A DNA stretch of 64,000 bases from Eubacteriales bacterium. GTDB taxonomy: Bacteria; Bacillota; Clostridia; Lachnospirales; Lachnospiraceae. The notes beneath the pieces are model-generated. The model made no database searches, had not been told where the DNA came from, and saw only the letters and a program-made list of their open reading frames with translations. The translations under genes were made by a program, and so were the position numbers. Below, piece after piece: positions 23,808 through 33,629 of the stretch. Positions within the stretch are counted from its first letter, which is position 1; every line of letters starts with the position of its first letter. Where the stretch lies: NCBI GenBank assembly GCA_030524455.1, contig JAUNGT010000013.1, positions 1-64,000 of the forward strand, in the 5' to 3' direction.

Positions 23808-26125
23808 GGAAAGAGTTTGCAAAGATTATTGTGGATATTTCCCATGAAAAGGTGGACCGTCCCTTTGAGTACCGGATCCCTCCCGGGCTGCGGGAGCTGG
23901 TGGAGCCGGGGGTGCGGGTGCGGATCCCCTTCGGGGCGGGAAACACGCTGCGCACCGGCTATGTGATCGAGGTTTCCGACGAGGCAGAGTTTGCGCCGGA
24001 GCGGCTCAAGCAGATCGATTCCGTTGTGGGCGGGACGGTGGAGCCGGCCCAGCGGCTGATTATGCTGGCCGCCTGGATGAAGGAGCAGTACGGCTCCACC
24101 ATGATTCAGGCGCTGAAGACCGTGCTGCCTTCCCCCAAAAAGGTGGCGGCGCGCAAGCAGCGGCGGGTGGAGCTGGCCGTTTCGGCGCAGGAGGCGCAGG
24201 AGCGGGCCGCCTTTTTTGAAAAAAAGCATCAGACCGCAAAGCTGCGTCTGCTGAGCAGCCTGCTGGAGGAGGGGACGCTCTCCTGGGAGCGGGTGACAAA
24301 GCAGTTAAAAATCCCGGCGGCCACGCTGAAGGCGCTGGAGGAGGACGGGACGATCCAAAAAAGCGCTTCTTTATTATACCGCAATCCGATCCGGCAGCTT
24401 TCGGAGCGCGAAGCTTTGCGGAAAACGGAGCTTTCCCCGGACCAGCAGCGCATTGTCAGGGATACGCTGGCCGCCTTTGACCGGGGCGATAAGACTCCGG
24501 CGCTGATCCACGGAATTACCGGCAGCGGCAAGACGGAGGTGTATCTGGCGCTGATTGAGGGAATGATAGAGAGGGGATATCAGGCGGTCATGCTGATTCC
24601 GGAGATTGCCCTGACCTATCAGAACGTGCAGCGCTTTACGGCCCGCTTCGGCGACCGGGTTTCCGTCATAAATTCCTCCCTGAGCGCGGGGGAGAAGCAG
24701 GATCAGAGGCTTCGGGCCCAGCGGGGGGAGATCGACGTGATCATCGGTCCCCGCTCGGCGCTTTTTGTGCCCTTTCCGAGGCTTGGCATGATCCTGATCG
24801 ACGAGGAGCATGAGGCGAGCTACAAAAGCGAAACAAGCCCCAAATATCATGCCCGGGAGACGGCGGTGCAGCTGGCCGGGCTGTCCGGCGCGGTGGTGGT
24901 GCTGGGCTCAGCCACGCCCTCCCTGGAGGCCTACAGCAGGGCCAAAAGCGGGGAGTACCGCCTGTTTACGCTGAAGGAGCGGCTCACCGGGGGACAGCTT
25001 CCAACGGCGCAGATCGTGGATTTGCGGGAGGAGCTGCACAGCGGGAACCGGTCCATTTTTTCAAGAAGCCTGCAGGAAAAGCTGCGGGAGCGGCTGGAGC
25101 GCCGGGAGCAGTCCATGCTGTTTCTGAACCGGCGGGGCTATGCGGGCTTTGTGTCCTGCCGTTCCTGCGGCTATGTGTGCAAATGCCCCCACTGCGACGT
25201 TTCTTTGTCGGAGCACAGGGGCGGACGGCTGGTGTGCCACTACTGCGGCTACGAGCAGCCGGCGGTGACGCTCTGCCCCTCCTGCGGCTCCAAATACATC
25301 CTGGGCTTTAAGGCCGGGACGGAGCAGATCGAGGAGCAGCTGGGGAAGCTGTTTCCCGGGGCGCGGGTCTTGCGGATGGACGCGGACACGACCCGGACCA
25401 GGGACAGCTACGAGCGGATTTTATCCTCCTTCTCGCGGGGGGAGGCGGATATTTTGGTGGGAACCCAGATGATCGTCAAGGGCCACGATTTCCCTGCGGT
25501 GACGCTGGTGGGAGTGCTGGCGGCGGATCTGTCCCTGTCCATGAGCGATTACCGGGCGGGGGAGCGTACCTTCCAGCTTCTGACCCAGGCGGCGGGCCGG
25601 GCGGGGCGGGGGAGCCGGCCGGGACAGGTGGTGATCCAGACCTATCAGCCGGAGCACTACAGCGTCCGTTACGCGGCGGCCCAGGACTACGAGGGCTTTT
25701 TTCAGGAGGAAATGCTCTACCGGGAGCTTTTGTCCTATCCGCCGGCCTCCCATATCCTGGCGGTGCAGTTTTTTGCAAAGAAGCAGGAGGAGGCCCGGGA
25801 CGCGGCCCGGGAGGCAGCGGATTTTGCGCGCCGGTGGGCGCGGGAACGGGAAAAGGCCCGGGAGGAAGCTGGGAATGCCCAGAGGGAAGTTGGGCATGCC
25901 CAGAGGGAAGCAGGGCCGGCCCGCCCGCCGGACACCGTTGTGATCGGCCCGGCCCCGGCGCTGATCGGGAAAATAAATGACGTATACCGATATGGAGTCT
26001 ATATAAAGGACCGGGACTACCAGAGACTGGTGGAGGTCAAGGACGGCATCGAGCGGCTCCGGAGCGCGAAGGAGCGCCCCGGCGGCCTGTGCCAGTTTGA
26101 CTTTGACCCGGTGCACATTTTTTAA
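23804..26125 (+). CDS. priA: primosomal helicase PriA
   Basis: Restarts collapsed replication forks; 773 residues starting at TTG 23804, which overlaps the murE stop and follows GAGGGA. The N-terminal DNA-binding domain begins FAKIIVDISHEKVDRPFEY. The helicase has Walker A GITGSGKTEVY near 240 and DEEH (ILIDEEHEASYKSE). The zinc-binding CxxC pairs are present (CRSCGYVCKCPHCD, CHYCG, CPSCG). Within the C-terminal domain, about residues 680-712, there is a polar insertion with a repeated NAQRE/HAQRE unit that is not typical of the family. Confidence 0.95.
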   Translation: MRKEFAKIIVDISHEKVDRPFEYRIPPGLRELVEPGVRVRIPFGAGNTLRTGYVIEVSDEAEFAPERLKQIDSVVGGTVEPAQRLIMLAAWMKEQYGSTMIQALKTVLPSPKKVAARKQRRVELAVSAQEAQERAAFFEKKHQTAKLRLLSSLLEEGTLSWERVTKQLKIPAATLKALEEDGTIQKSASLLYRNPIRQLSEREALRKTELSPDQQRIVRDTLAAFDRGDKTPALIHGITGSGKTEVYLALIEGMIERGYQAVMLIPEIALTYQNVQRFTARFGDRVSVINSSLSAGEKQDQRLRAQRGEIDVIIGPRSALFVPFPRLGMILIDEEHEASYKSETSPKYHARETAVQLAGLSGAVVVLGSATPSLEAYSRAKSGEYRLFTLKERLTGGQLPTAQIVDLREELHSGNRSIFSRSLQEKLRERLERREQSMLFLNRRGYAGFVSCRSCGYVCKCPHCDVSLSEHRGGRLVCHYCGYEQPAVTLCPSCGSKYILGFKAGTEQIEEQLGKLFPGARVLRMDADTTRTRDSYERILSSFSRGEADILVGTQMIVKGHDFPAVTLVGVLAADLSLSMSDYRAGERTFQLLTQAAGRAGRGSRPGQVVIQTYQPEHYSVRYAAAQDYEGFFQEEMLYRELLSYPPASHILAVQFFAKKQEEARDAAREAADFARRWAREREKAREEAGNAQREVGHAQREAGPARPPDTVVIGPAPALIGKINDVYRYGVYIKDRDYQRLVEVKDGIERLRSAKERPGGLCQFDFDPVHIF

Positions 26126-26149
26126 TCGAACAAGAGAGGAGCTGTAAGC

Positions 26150-26698
26150 ATGGCAATCCGCAACATCAGGACGATCGGAGATCCGATCCTGAACAAGAAA
26201 TGTAAGGAAGTAAAGGAGATGACGCCCCGTATCCGGGAGCTGATCCAGGACATGTTTGAGACAATGTACGACGCCAACGGCGTGGGGCTGGCGGCCCCTC
26301 AGGTGGGCATTCTGAAACGGATCGTGGTGATCGACACGACGGGGGAGGATCCCATTGTGCTGATCAATCCGCAGATCCTTAAGACAGCCGGGGAGCAGAC
26401 CGGCGGTGAGGGCTGTCTGTCCGTGCCCGGCAAGACCGGCACCGTGACCCGGCCCAACTATGTGAAGGCGCGGGCCTTCAATGAAAACATGGAGGAGTTC
26501 GAGATCGAGGCCGAGGAGCTTCTGGCCCGGGCGATCTGCCATGAGACGGATCATTTAAACGGGGAGCTTTACGTCTCCAAGGTGGAGGGCGACCTGATGA
26601 ATACGGACGACTACTACGCGCGCCTGGAAGCCATGGAGGCCGAGGAGGAGGCGCGGGCCCGGGCGGAGGCGGCCCTGGAGAGCGGAAAGCGGCAGTAA
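26150..26698 (+). CDS. def: peptide deformylase
   Basis: Removes the formyl group from new N-termini; 182 residues. All three motifs are present: GVGLAAPQVG, EGCLSVPG and CHETDHLNGE, the last a version of HExxH with Thr-Asp inside. The C-terminal extension (about 155-182) is Ala/Glu-rich and helical. It is followed by fmt after 17 bp, the usual partner that adds the formyl group. Confidence 0.96.
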   Translation: MAIRNIRTIGDPILNKKCKEVKEMTPRIRELIQDMFETMYDANGVGLAAPQVGILKRIVVIDTTGEDPIVLINPQILKTAGEQTGGEGCLSVPGKTGTVTRPNYVKARAFNENMEEFEIEAEELLARAICHETDHLNGELYVSKVEGDLMNTDDYYARLEAMEAEEEARARAEAALESGKRQ

Positions 26699-26715
26699 GA
26701 CGGGAAGGTGTCAGG

Positions 26716-27645
26716 ATGAAGATTGTATATATGGGAACGCCGCAGTTTGCGGTGGGGCCGCTTCAGGCTCTGCTGGCTGCGGGACATCAGGTGACGGCGG
26801 TGGTGACGCAGCCGGACAGGCCAAAGGGACGCAGCGGAAAGGTGCAGATGTCTCCGGTGAAGGAGTACGCCCTATCCTGCGGGATCCCGGTGCTGCAGCC
26901 GGTACGGATCAAGACGCCGGAGGCAGTGGCGGCCCTGCGGGAGTACGAGGCGGACGTCTATGTGGTGGCGGCCTTCGGGCAGCTTTTGTCTCAGGAAATT
27001 CTGGATATTCCACGGTACGGCTGCATCAACATTCATGCTTCCCTGCTGCCCGGCTACCGGGGCGCGGCCCCGATCAACTGGGTGATCCTAAACGGGGAGA
27101 AGGAGACCGGCGTGACCACCATGCAGATGGACGCCGGGCTGGATACCGGGGATATGCTGGAGCAGACGAGGGTGCCGGTTTTGGACACGGACACGGACTT
27201 AAGTCTGGAGGAAAAGCTGTCGGAGGCGGGCTCTGCCCTGATCGTGCAGACCTTAAAGCGGCTGGAGGCCGGGGAGCTTTCCCCCAAAAAGCAGGGGGAG
27301 CAGACAAGCTTTTATGCGAAGCTTCTGGACAAGTCCATGGGACGCATGGATTGGGCGGACAGCGCAGACAGTCTCTGGAGGAAGGTGCGGGGACTGTATT
27401 CCTGGCCCGGCGCATATACCTTTTACCAGGGGAAAATGCTGAAAATCTGGCAGGCGGTCCCGGCCGGACAACCGGCGGACGGGCCGGCGGGCAGCGTCAG
27501 CCGGGTCGGAAAGCAGGAGCTTGTGATCAATACGGGCGACGGGCAGCTTTCGCTTGTGGAGCTGCAGCTGGAAGGCAAGAAGCGGCTTTTGGTAAAGGAA
27601 TTTTTGATGGGCTGTAAAATCGGAAAGGGTGAAATACTGGGATGA
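26716..27645 (+). CDS. fmt: methionyl-tRNA formyltransferase
   Basis: Formylates Met-tRNAi using 10-formyl-THF; 309 residues. Signature segments are MGTPQFAVGPLQALL, the catalytic Asn-His-Asp set in CINIHASLLPGYRGAAPINW and DTGDML. The C-terminal tRNA-binding domain spans about 205-309. Its stop overlaps the next start as ATGA. Confidence 0.96.
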   Translation: MKIVYMGTPQFAVGPLQALLAAGHQVTAVVTQPDRPKGRSGKVQMSPVKEYALSCGIPVLQPVRIKTPEAVAALREYEADVYVVAAFGQLLSQEILDIPRYGCINIHASLLPGYRGAAPINWVILNGEKETGVTTMQMDAGLDTGDMLEQTRVPVLDTDTDLSLEEKLSEAGSALIVQTLKRLEAGELSPKKQGEQTSFYAKLLDKSMGRMDWADSADSLWRKVRGLYSWPGAYTFYQGKMLKIWQAVPAGQPADGPAGSVSRVGKQELVINTGDGQLSLVELQLEGKKRLLVKEFLMGCKIGKGEILG

Positions 27646-28355
27646 CAATTTTGGCTTATTGGGGCTATTACTATTATGATGCTACCTATCTGCTGGTGAT
27701 CTTGGGGGCGATTCTCACCATGGTTGCCAGCGCCGGGGTCAACGGCACCTTCCGGCGCTACAGCCGGGTGCGAAGCACCACGGGGATGACCGGTGCAGAG
27801 ACGGCCCGGCGGATTCTGGACCGCAATGGCCTTTATGACGTGAAGGTGGAGCATATCCGGGGCAATCTGACCGATCACTACGACCCGCGCACCAAGGTGG
27901 TGCGGCTCTCCGACGCGACCTACAGCGCGACCAGCGTGGCGGCGGTGGGGGTGGCGGCGCACGAGTGCGGCCACGCCATGCAGGATTCGGAGGGCTACGA
28001 GCCGCTTCGCCTGCGCTCTAAAATGGCGCCTGCGGCCAATTTCGGTTCGCGGTTCGGGCTGCCGATTTTTATTCTGGGGCTGCTGTTTGGTTCCAATCAG
28101 GTGCTGATGCAGATCGGAATCTGGGTCTTTTTGCTGGCGGTGCTTTTCCAGCTGGTGACCCTTCCGGTGGAGTTTGACGCCAGCAGGAGGGCCATGGGCT
28201 TTCTGACCGGATACGGCGTGCTGTCGGAGACCGAGGCGGAGGGCAGCCGGAAGGTGCTTCGGGCGGCGGCCATGACCTATGTGGCGGCGGCAGCCGCTTC
28301 CATCTTAAACCTGCTGCGGCTGATTTTGATGGCGAGAAGCCGGGATCGGGATTAA
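27642..28355 (+). CDS. membrane zinc metallopeptidase (YugP-like, DUF2268/zinc_neutral type)
   Basis: A 237-residue membrane protein with an N-terminal helix (about 12-32), the gluzincin-like motif AAHECGHAMQD near residue 107 and two or three helices after it. The segment RRILDRNGLYDVKVEHIRG and the C-terminal half match the YugP family of zinc-dependent proteases. The substrate is not known. It is embedded between fmt and rsmB with a 4-bp overlap to fmt, a frequent position in Clostridia. The family name is from memory. Confidence 0.85.
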   Translation: MTILAYWGYYYYDATYLLVILGAILTMVASAGVNGTFRRYSRVRSTTGMTGAETARRILDRNGLYDVKVEHIRGNLTDHYDPRTKVVRLSDATYSATSVAAVGVAAHECGHAMQDSEGYEPLRLRSKMAPAANFGSRFGLPIFILGLLFGSNQVLMQIGIWVFLLAVLFQLVTLPVEFDASRRAMGFLTGYGVLSETEAEGSRKVLRAAAMTYVAAAAASILNLLRLILMARSRDRD

Positions 28356-28358
28356 GGC

Positions 28359-29726
28359 ATGGATACGAGAGAGATCGCGCTGGAGCTTTTTCTGGAAGCG
28401 GAAAAAAGCGGCGCATATGCGGCGTCCCTGGTGAAGGGGACACTGGACAAATATGCTTATGAGGATTCCCGGGAGAAGGCCTTTTTCAAGCGGCTGACGG
28501 AGGGGACGCTGGAGCGGCGCATCACGCTGGACTGGGTGATCGACGCCTACTCCAAAACCCCGGTGCGGAGGATGAAGCCGTTGATCCGCAACCTTTTGCG
28601 GCTGTCCGTCTACCAGATCCTCTACATGGACAGCGTGCCCGACGCGGCGGCCTGCAGCGAGGCGGTGCGCCTGGCAAAGCGCCGCGGCTTTGCCGGGCTT
28701 TCCGGCTTTGTCAACGGCGTCCTGCGCGCGGTTGTGCGGGGAAAGGAGGCGCTGCCCTGGCCGGATCAAAAAAAGGAGCCGGTGAGGGCGCTTTCCGTCA
28801 AATACAGCCTGCCGGAATGGATCATCGGGCTGTGGCGGGAGCAGTATGGCGCAGAGCGGGCGGAGCAGATCGCAGCGGGCGCGGTTTCTCAGAGGCCGGT
28901 GACGATCCGGCTGTCGCGTCGCCTGTCAAAGGAGCAGCAGCGGGAGGCGCTGGAGGCCGTCAGGCCCTGTGTGCAAAAGCTGAGCCCCCATCCTCTGTAC
29001 GAGGGCGCCTGGGAGCTTGCCGGCTGTGAGGGCGTCGCTTCCCTGCCGGGCTTTGCGGAGGGGCTCTTTTACGCCCAGGATGTGAGCAGCATGCTGGCGG
29101 TGTCGGCGGCGGGGATCGCCCCGGGGATGACGGTCATGGATCTGTGCGCCGCTCCCGGCGGAAAGACCGCTCTGGCGGCAGAGCTGGCGGCCGGAGCAGA
29201 GGGCTCCGGCCCGGGCCGTGTGCTGGCCGGGGACGTTTCGGAGAGAAAGGCCGCCCTGCTCCGGGAAAACCTGTCCCGCATGAACTGTGAAAACGTGTCG
29301 GTTTCCGTCTGGGACGCCTCCGTTTTTATGGAGGAGTACCGGGAGTGCGCGGATGTGGTGCTGCTGGATGTGCCCTGCTCCGGGCTGGGCGTGCTGGGGC
29401 GCAAGAAGGACATCCGTTACCGGCTCCGACCGGAGGATATCGACGGTCTGACGCAGCTGCAGCGGCAAATGATCGACGCCTGCTGGCAGTATGTGAAGCC
29501 GGGCGGGGTGCTTTTGTATTCCACCTGCACGATGGACCGGCGGGAGAACGGGGAGATGGTTTCCTATCTTTTGGAACACTGTCCCTTTGAGGCGGAAAGC
29601 CTGGATTTGTTTCTGCCAAAGAGCCTGCACAGTGAGGAGACGGCGGCGGGGCGCTGCCAGCTGTTTTGCGGGCAGAACGATACGGACGGCTTTTTTATGG
29701 CGAGACTGAGAAGGAAGAACGAATAG
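28359..29726 (+). CDS. rsmB: 16S rRNA m5C967 methyltransferase RsmB
   Basis: 455 residues. The N-terminal NusB-like RNA-binding domain (1-140) begins REIALELFLEAEKSGAY. The SAM-dependent methyltransferase has DLCAAPGGKTALAAEL and the two catalytic cysteines in DVPCSGLGVLGRK and LLYSTCTMDRRENGEMV. It starts 3 bp after the peptidase gene and its TAG directly abuts the rlmN ATG. Confidence 0.95.
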   Translation: MDTREIALELFLEAEKSGAYAASLVKGTLDKYAYEDSREKAFFKRLTEGTLERRITLDWVIDAYSKTPVRRMKPLIRNLLRLSVYQILYMDSVPDAAACSEAVRLAKRRGFAGLSGFVNGVLRAVVRGKEALPWPDQKKEPVRALSVKYSLPEWIIGLWREQYGAERAEQIAAGAVSQRPVTIRLSRRLSKEQQREALEAVRPCVQKLSPHPLYEGAWELAGCEGVASLPGFAEGLFYAQDVSSMLAVSAAGIAPGMTVMDLCAAPGGKTALAAELAAGAEGSGPGRVLAGDVSERKAALLRENLSRMNCENVSVSVWDASVFMEEYRECADVVLLDVPCSGLGVLGRKKDIRYRLRPEDIDGLTQLQRQMIDACWQYVKPGGVLLYSTCTMDRRENGEMVSYLLEHCPFEAESLDLFLPKSLHSEETAAGRCQLFCGQNDTDGFFMARLRRKNE

Positions 29727-30770
29727 ATGGAAAAAGCGGATATCAAGTCCCTGCCCTTTGAGCAGGTAAAGGGGCTGCTGACAGAGATGGGGGAGAAGCC
29801 CTTCCGGGCCGCCCAGCTGTATGACTGGATGCATGTGAAGCTGGCGGACAGCTTTGAGGAGATGACGAATCTTTCCGCTGAGCTTCGCAAAAGCCTTCAG
29901 GAGCGGGCATCCCTCACGGTGCTGCGCACGGTGCGGGTACAGACCTCGGCCATCGACGGCACGAAGAAATTTCTCTTTGCCCTGCCCGACGGCAACCTGG
30001 TGGAGAGCGTATGGATGCGGTATAAGCATGGCAATTCGGTGTGCATTTCCTCCCAGGTGGGCTGCCGCATGGGCTGCAGGTTCTGCGCCTCCACGCTGGA
30101 CGGACTGGAGCGGGGGCTGACGGCGGCGGAGATGCTGGATCAGATTTACCGGATCCAGAAGCTTACCGGAGAGCGGGTCAGCAACGTGGTGGTGATGGGA
30201 AGCGGGGAGCCGATGGATAATTACGATAATCTTCTTACCTTTCTGCGGATGCTGACGGATGAGCACGGGCTGCACATCAGCCAGAGAAACGTCACGGTGT
30301 CCACCTGCGGCATTGTGCCGCGGATGTATGAGCTGGCCGGGGAAAAGCTGCAGATCACCCTGGCGCTGTCCCTGCACGCCACGACGGATGAAAAGCGGCG
30401 CAGCCTGATGCCGATCGCCAACAAATACGGCCTGGCCGAGCTGATGGAGGCCTGCCGCTATTACGCGGAAAAGACGGGACGCAGGCTCACCTTCGAGTAC
30501 AGCCTGGTGGGCGGCGTCAACGATACGGCGCAGGACGCACAGGAGCTTATCGGGCTTGCGGGGCCGCTGGGAAGCCATGTGAACCTGATTCCGGTCAACC
30601 CCATCAAGGAGCGCAGGTTTGTGCAGTCCAACCGCCAGGCCATCGAGGCATTCAAAAATAAGCTTGAAAAAAATGGAATTAATGTTACTATAAGAAGAGA
30701 AATGGGACGGGATATCGATGGAGCCTGCGGCCAGCTGCGGCGCAGGCACATGGAGGAACAGAGAGGTTAG
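29727..30770 (+). CDS. rlmN: dual-specificity 23S rRNA/tRNA A2 methyltransferase RlmN
   Basis: A radical-SAM enzyme methylating A2503 of 23S rRNA and A37 of some tRNAs; 347 residues. The radical-SAM motif is CRMGCRFCAS (CxxxCxxC), SAM-binding MGSGEPMDNYDNL is present, and the family VNLIPVNPIKE segment follows. The C-terminal catalytic Cys is in the GACGQLRRRH ending. The start codon immediately follows the rsmB stop. Confidence 0.96.
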   Translation: MEKADIKSLPFEQVKGLLTEMGEKPFRAAQLYDWMHVKLADSFEEMTNLSAELRKSLQERASLTVLRTVRVQTSAIDGTKKFLFALPDGNLVESVWMRYKHGNSVCISSQVGCRMGCRFCASTLDGLERGLTAAEMLDQIYRIQKLTGERVSNVVVMGSGEPMDNYDNLLTFLRMLTDEHGLHISQRNVTVSTCGIVPRMYELAGEKLQITLALSLHATTDEKRRSLMPIANKYGLAELMEACRYYAEKTGRRLTFEYSLVGGVNDTAQDAQELIGLAGPLGSHVNLIPVNPIKERRFVQSNRQAIEAFKNKLEKNGINVTIRREMGRDIDGACGQLRRRHMEEQRG

Positions 30771-30777
30771 CGCATTG

Positions 30778-31521
30778 ATGAGAGCTTATGCGATTACCGA
30801 TATCGGGAAGAAGCGGACGCTGAACCAGGATTATGCATGGATGACGATGGATCGGATCGGGCATCTGCCCAACCTTTTTGTGGTTGCGGACGGGATGGGC
30901 GGCCACCGGGGCGGCGATCACGCTTCCCACATGGCGGTGGAGACGATTCTTGAGGAGATAGAGAAGAGTGATCTGGAGGATCCGTCCGGGATTCTGACCG
31001 GGGCGATCCGCCGGGCCAACGACTGCATCCGCCGGGAAGCCCGGCAGGACGAGGCGCTGGCGGGGATGGGGACCACCGTGGTGGCCGCCACCTTTGTGAA
31101 TGGCGTCCTGCAGGTTGCCAACGTCGGGGACAGCCGTCTGTATGTGGTGAGCAGGACCGAGATCCGGCAGATCACGGAGGACCATTCCCTGGTGCAGGAG
31201 ATGGTGCGCTTCGGCGGGATCAGCCGGGAGCAGGCGCGCAATCATCCGGACCGCAATATCATCACCCGGGCCGTGGGCGTGGAGGATGATCTGAAGGTGG
31301 ACTGCTTTCGCCTGCCTCTGGAGACGGGGGATAAGGTCCTTTTATGCTCCGACGGACTGACCGGTATGCTCGAGGACGAGGAAATCCGGAGGATTTTGAA
31401 GAGGGACGCTGCGCTGGAGGAGCTGGCGCATGAGCTGATAAAGGCAGCCAACGACCATGGGGGAAGAGATAATATCGCGGTGATAATTATGGAGCCGTTT
31501 TCAGATGAGGTGAGCCGATGA
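30778..31521 (+). CDS. prpC: PP2C-type Ser/Thr phosphatase (PrpC/Stp)
   Basis: 247 residues; Mn-dependent phosphatase opposing the next-encoded kinase. PP2C motifs with metal-binding aspartates: TDIGKKRTLNQDYAW, VVADGMGGHRGGDHAS, VANVGDSRLYVV and HGGRDNIAVII. There is no membrane segment. The stop and the kinase ATG overlap as ATGA, the usual arrangement of this pair. Confidence 0.95.
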   Translation: MRAYAITDIGKKRTLNQDYAWMTMDRIGHLPNLFVVADGMGGHRGGDHASHMAVETILEEIEKSDLEDPSGILTGAIRRANDCIRREARQDEALAGMGTTVVAATFVNGVLQVANVGDSRLYVVSRTEIRQITEDHSLVQEMVRFGGISREQARNHPDRNIITRAVGVEDDLKVDCFRLPLETGDKVLLCSDGLTGMLEDEEIRRILKRDAALEELAHELIKAANDHGGRDNIAVIIMEPFSDEVSR

Positions 31522-33626
31522 TTAAAATTGGAATGATGATAGGGGACCGTTATGAGATCCTGGAACGGATCGGCACGGGCGGCATGTCGGATGTTTATAA
31601 AGCGAAGGATCATAAGCTGAACCGTCATGTGGCGGTCAAGGTGTTAAAGCAGGAGTTTTCAGAAAACACAAACTTCGTTTCCAAATTCCGGGTGGAGGCC
31701 CAGGCGGCGGCCAGCCTGATGCATCCCAACATCGTCAACGTCTATGACGTGGGCGAGGATAACGGCGTCTATTATATTGTGATGGAGCTGGTGGAGGGAA
31801 TCACCCTCAAGAAATATATCGAGAAGAAGGCGCGGCTTTCCGTCAAGGAGGCGGTCAGCATCGCCATTCAGGCCTGCATGGGCATCGAGGCGGCGCACAA
31901 CAATCACATCATTCATCGGGATATCAAGCCTCAGAACATTATCATTTCCAAGGACGGAAAAGTGAAGGTGACGGATTTTGGCATCGCCAAGGCTGCCACC
32001 AGCAACACCATCACCTCCAACGTGATGGGATCCGTGCATTACACCTCGCCGGAGCAGGCGCGGGGCGGCTACAGTGATGAAAAAAGCGACATTTATTCGA
32101 TGGGAATTACGCTTTTCGAGATGCTGACCGGGCGCGTCCCCTTCAACGGGGAGACGACGGTGGCAATCGCCATCAAGCACATTCAGGAGGAGATGCCCTC
32201 CCCCAGGGAGTATGTGCCGGAAATCCCGGTGAGCGTGGAGCAGATCGTCTTAAAATGCACGCAGAAAAGCCCTGACCGGCGTTATCACAGCATGGCGGCC
32301 CTGATTGCGGACTTAAAACGGGCGCTGATGTCGCCGGACGAGGATTTTGTCCGGATCGACGATCCCGACGAGAGCATGGCGACCCGGGCGGTGGAGCCCA
32401 GGGAGCGCACGGAGATCAAGAAGCAGGCGAGAAAAAAGGAGGCTCCGGAGGAGGAGCTTCGCCTGAAGAAGAATACCGCGCCCAAGAAGAAAAAGCCTCC
32501 CGTTTACGAGGAGGATGAGGAGGATGACGACGAGGAGGACGATGATGATTCCAGAATGGAAAAAATCACCACCTTCCTGGCGGTCCTGGGAGCGGTCCTG
32601 ATCGGCTGCGCCGTGATTTTTCTGGTGGGCCGGACCGTGGGTATTTTCGATTTCGGCGCGGAATCGTCCCAGGTGACGATGATCGACGTGACCGGAAAGG
32701 CGGAGGCGGACGCCCAAAAAGCGCTGGAGGATCTGGGCTTAAAGACGGAGATTACTTATCAGGAGTCGGACTCCGTGGAGGCAGGACTGGTGATTGACCA
32801 GGATGTGAAGGCCGGGGCAACCCTGGCCTCCGGCAGCAAGGTGGTGCTGACCGTGAGCGGAAAGGCGGACGGAAGCCAGGACAGCTCCCAGAGCGGCATA
32901 CCGGTGCCCGACGTGACAGGCGCGCTGGAGGCGGAGGCCACGGCGACCCTGCAAAAAAGCGGCTTTACCGTGACGAAATCGGAGGGCTTCTCCGACACGG
33001 TGGCGGCGGGACAGGTGATTTCCCAGGAGCCTCAGGGCGGATCCCGCGCAGCCTCCGGTTCTGCGGTGACGATCGTGATCAGCCAGGGCCCCAATGCCGG
33101 CAACAAGGTGGCGATGCCGGATATCATCGGCCTGGATCCGGAGACCGGGATTGCGATCCTGACGGAGAGCGGATTTTTGGTCGGACAGCAGGAGGAGATG
33201 AGCGACGCTGCCGTTCCGGAAGGGAAGATCTGCTATGCCAGCTATACGGCGGGCGCGCTTGTGGAGCCGGGGACGACCATTGATATCGGCATCAGCGTGG
33301 GCCCCAAGGCGGTGACCTATTCCTATCAGGAGCCGGTTCCCAGTCCGGCGGATCTGGATCCCGAATACCGGGAGGGCACAGAGTGTACGGTGACGATCAC
33401 CGGGCAGTCCGGCACGGAATATATGAAAACCACGGTCACCTCCTTCCCGATCACCACGGTGAATCTGCACGGCATGTCGGATCCGGCGGGCCTGATCACC
33501 TATGAGTATACGGTGGAGGGCGCGGCGACCTCGACGACGGACGCGGACGGCAACGTGGTGAGCACGCCGGGAGAAAAGACCCGGAAAACCCAGCAGCGCA
33601 CCGTGATGTTTACGGCGGAAGGGTGA
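31518..33626 (+). CDS. prkC: PASTA-domain Ser/Thr protein kinase (PrkC/Stk1)
   Basis: A membrane kinase that senses muropeptides or lipid II; 702 residues. The kinase domain is at 12-275: GTGGMSDVY, catalytic HRDIKPQNIII and TDFGIAKA. The juxtamembrane region (about 290-340) is highly charged, ending in a run of Asp/Glu directly before the single helix (TTFLAVLGAVLIGCAVIFLVG). Three extracellular PASTA repeats cover about 385-600. A non-repetitive C-terminal extension of about 100 residues follows, rich in Thr. Confidence 0.95.
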   Translation: MIKIGMMIGDRYEILERIGTGGMSDVYKAKDHKLNRHVAVKVLKQEFSENTNFVSKFRVEAQAAASLMHPNIVNVYDVGEDNGVYYIVMELVEGITLKKYIEKKARLSVKEAVSIAIQACMGIEAAHNNHIIHRDIKPQNIIISKDGKVKVTDFGIAKAATSNTITSNVMGSVHYTSPEQARGGYSDEKSDIYSMGITLFEMLTGRVPFNGETTVAIAIKHIQEEMPSPREYVPEIPVSVEQIVLKCTQKSPDRRYHSMAALIADLKRALMSPDEDFVRIDDPDESMATRAVEPRERTEIKKQARKKEAPEEELRLKKNTAPKKKKPPVYEEDEEDDDEEDDDDSRMEKITTFLAVLGAVLIGCAVIFLVGRTVGIFDFGAESSQVTMIDVTGKAEADAQKALEDLGLKTEITYQESDSVEAGLVIDQDVKAGATLASGSKVVLTVSGKADGSQDSSQSGIPVPDVTGALEAEATATLQKSGFTVTKSEGFSDTVAAGQVISQEPQGGSRAASGSAVTIVISQGPNAGNKVAMPDIIGLDPETGIAILTESGFLVGQQEEMSDAAVPEGKICYASYTAGALVEPGTTIDIGISVGPKAVTYSYQEPVPSPADLDPEYREGTECTVTITGQSGTEYMKTTVTSFPITTVNLHGMSDPAGLITYEYTVEGAATSTTDADGNVVSTPGEKTRKTQQRTVMFTAEG

Positions 33627-33629
33627 GCA

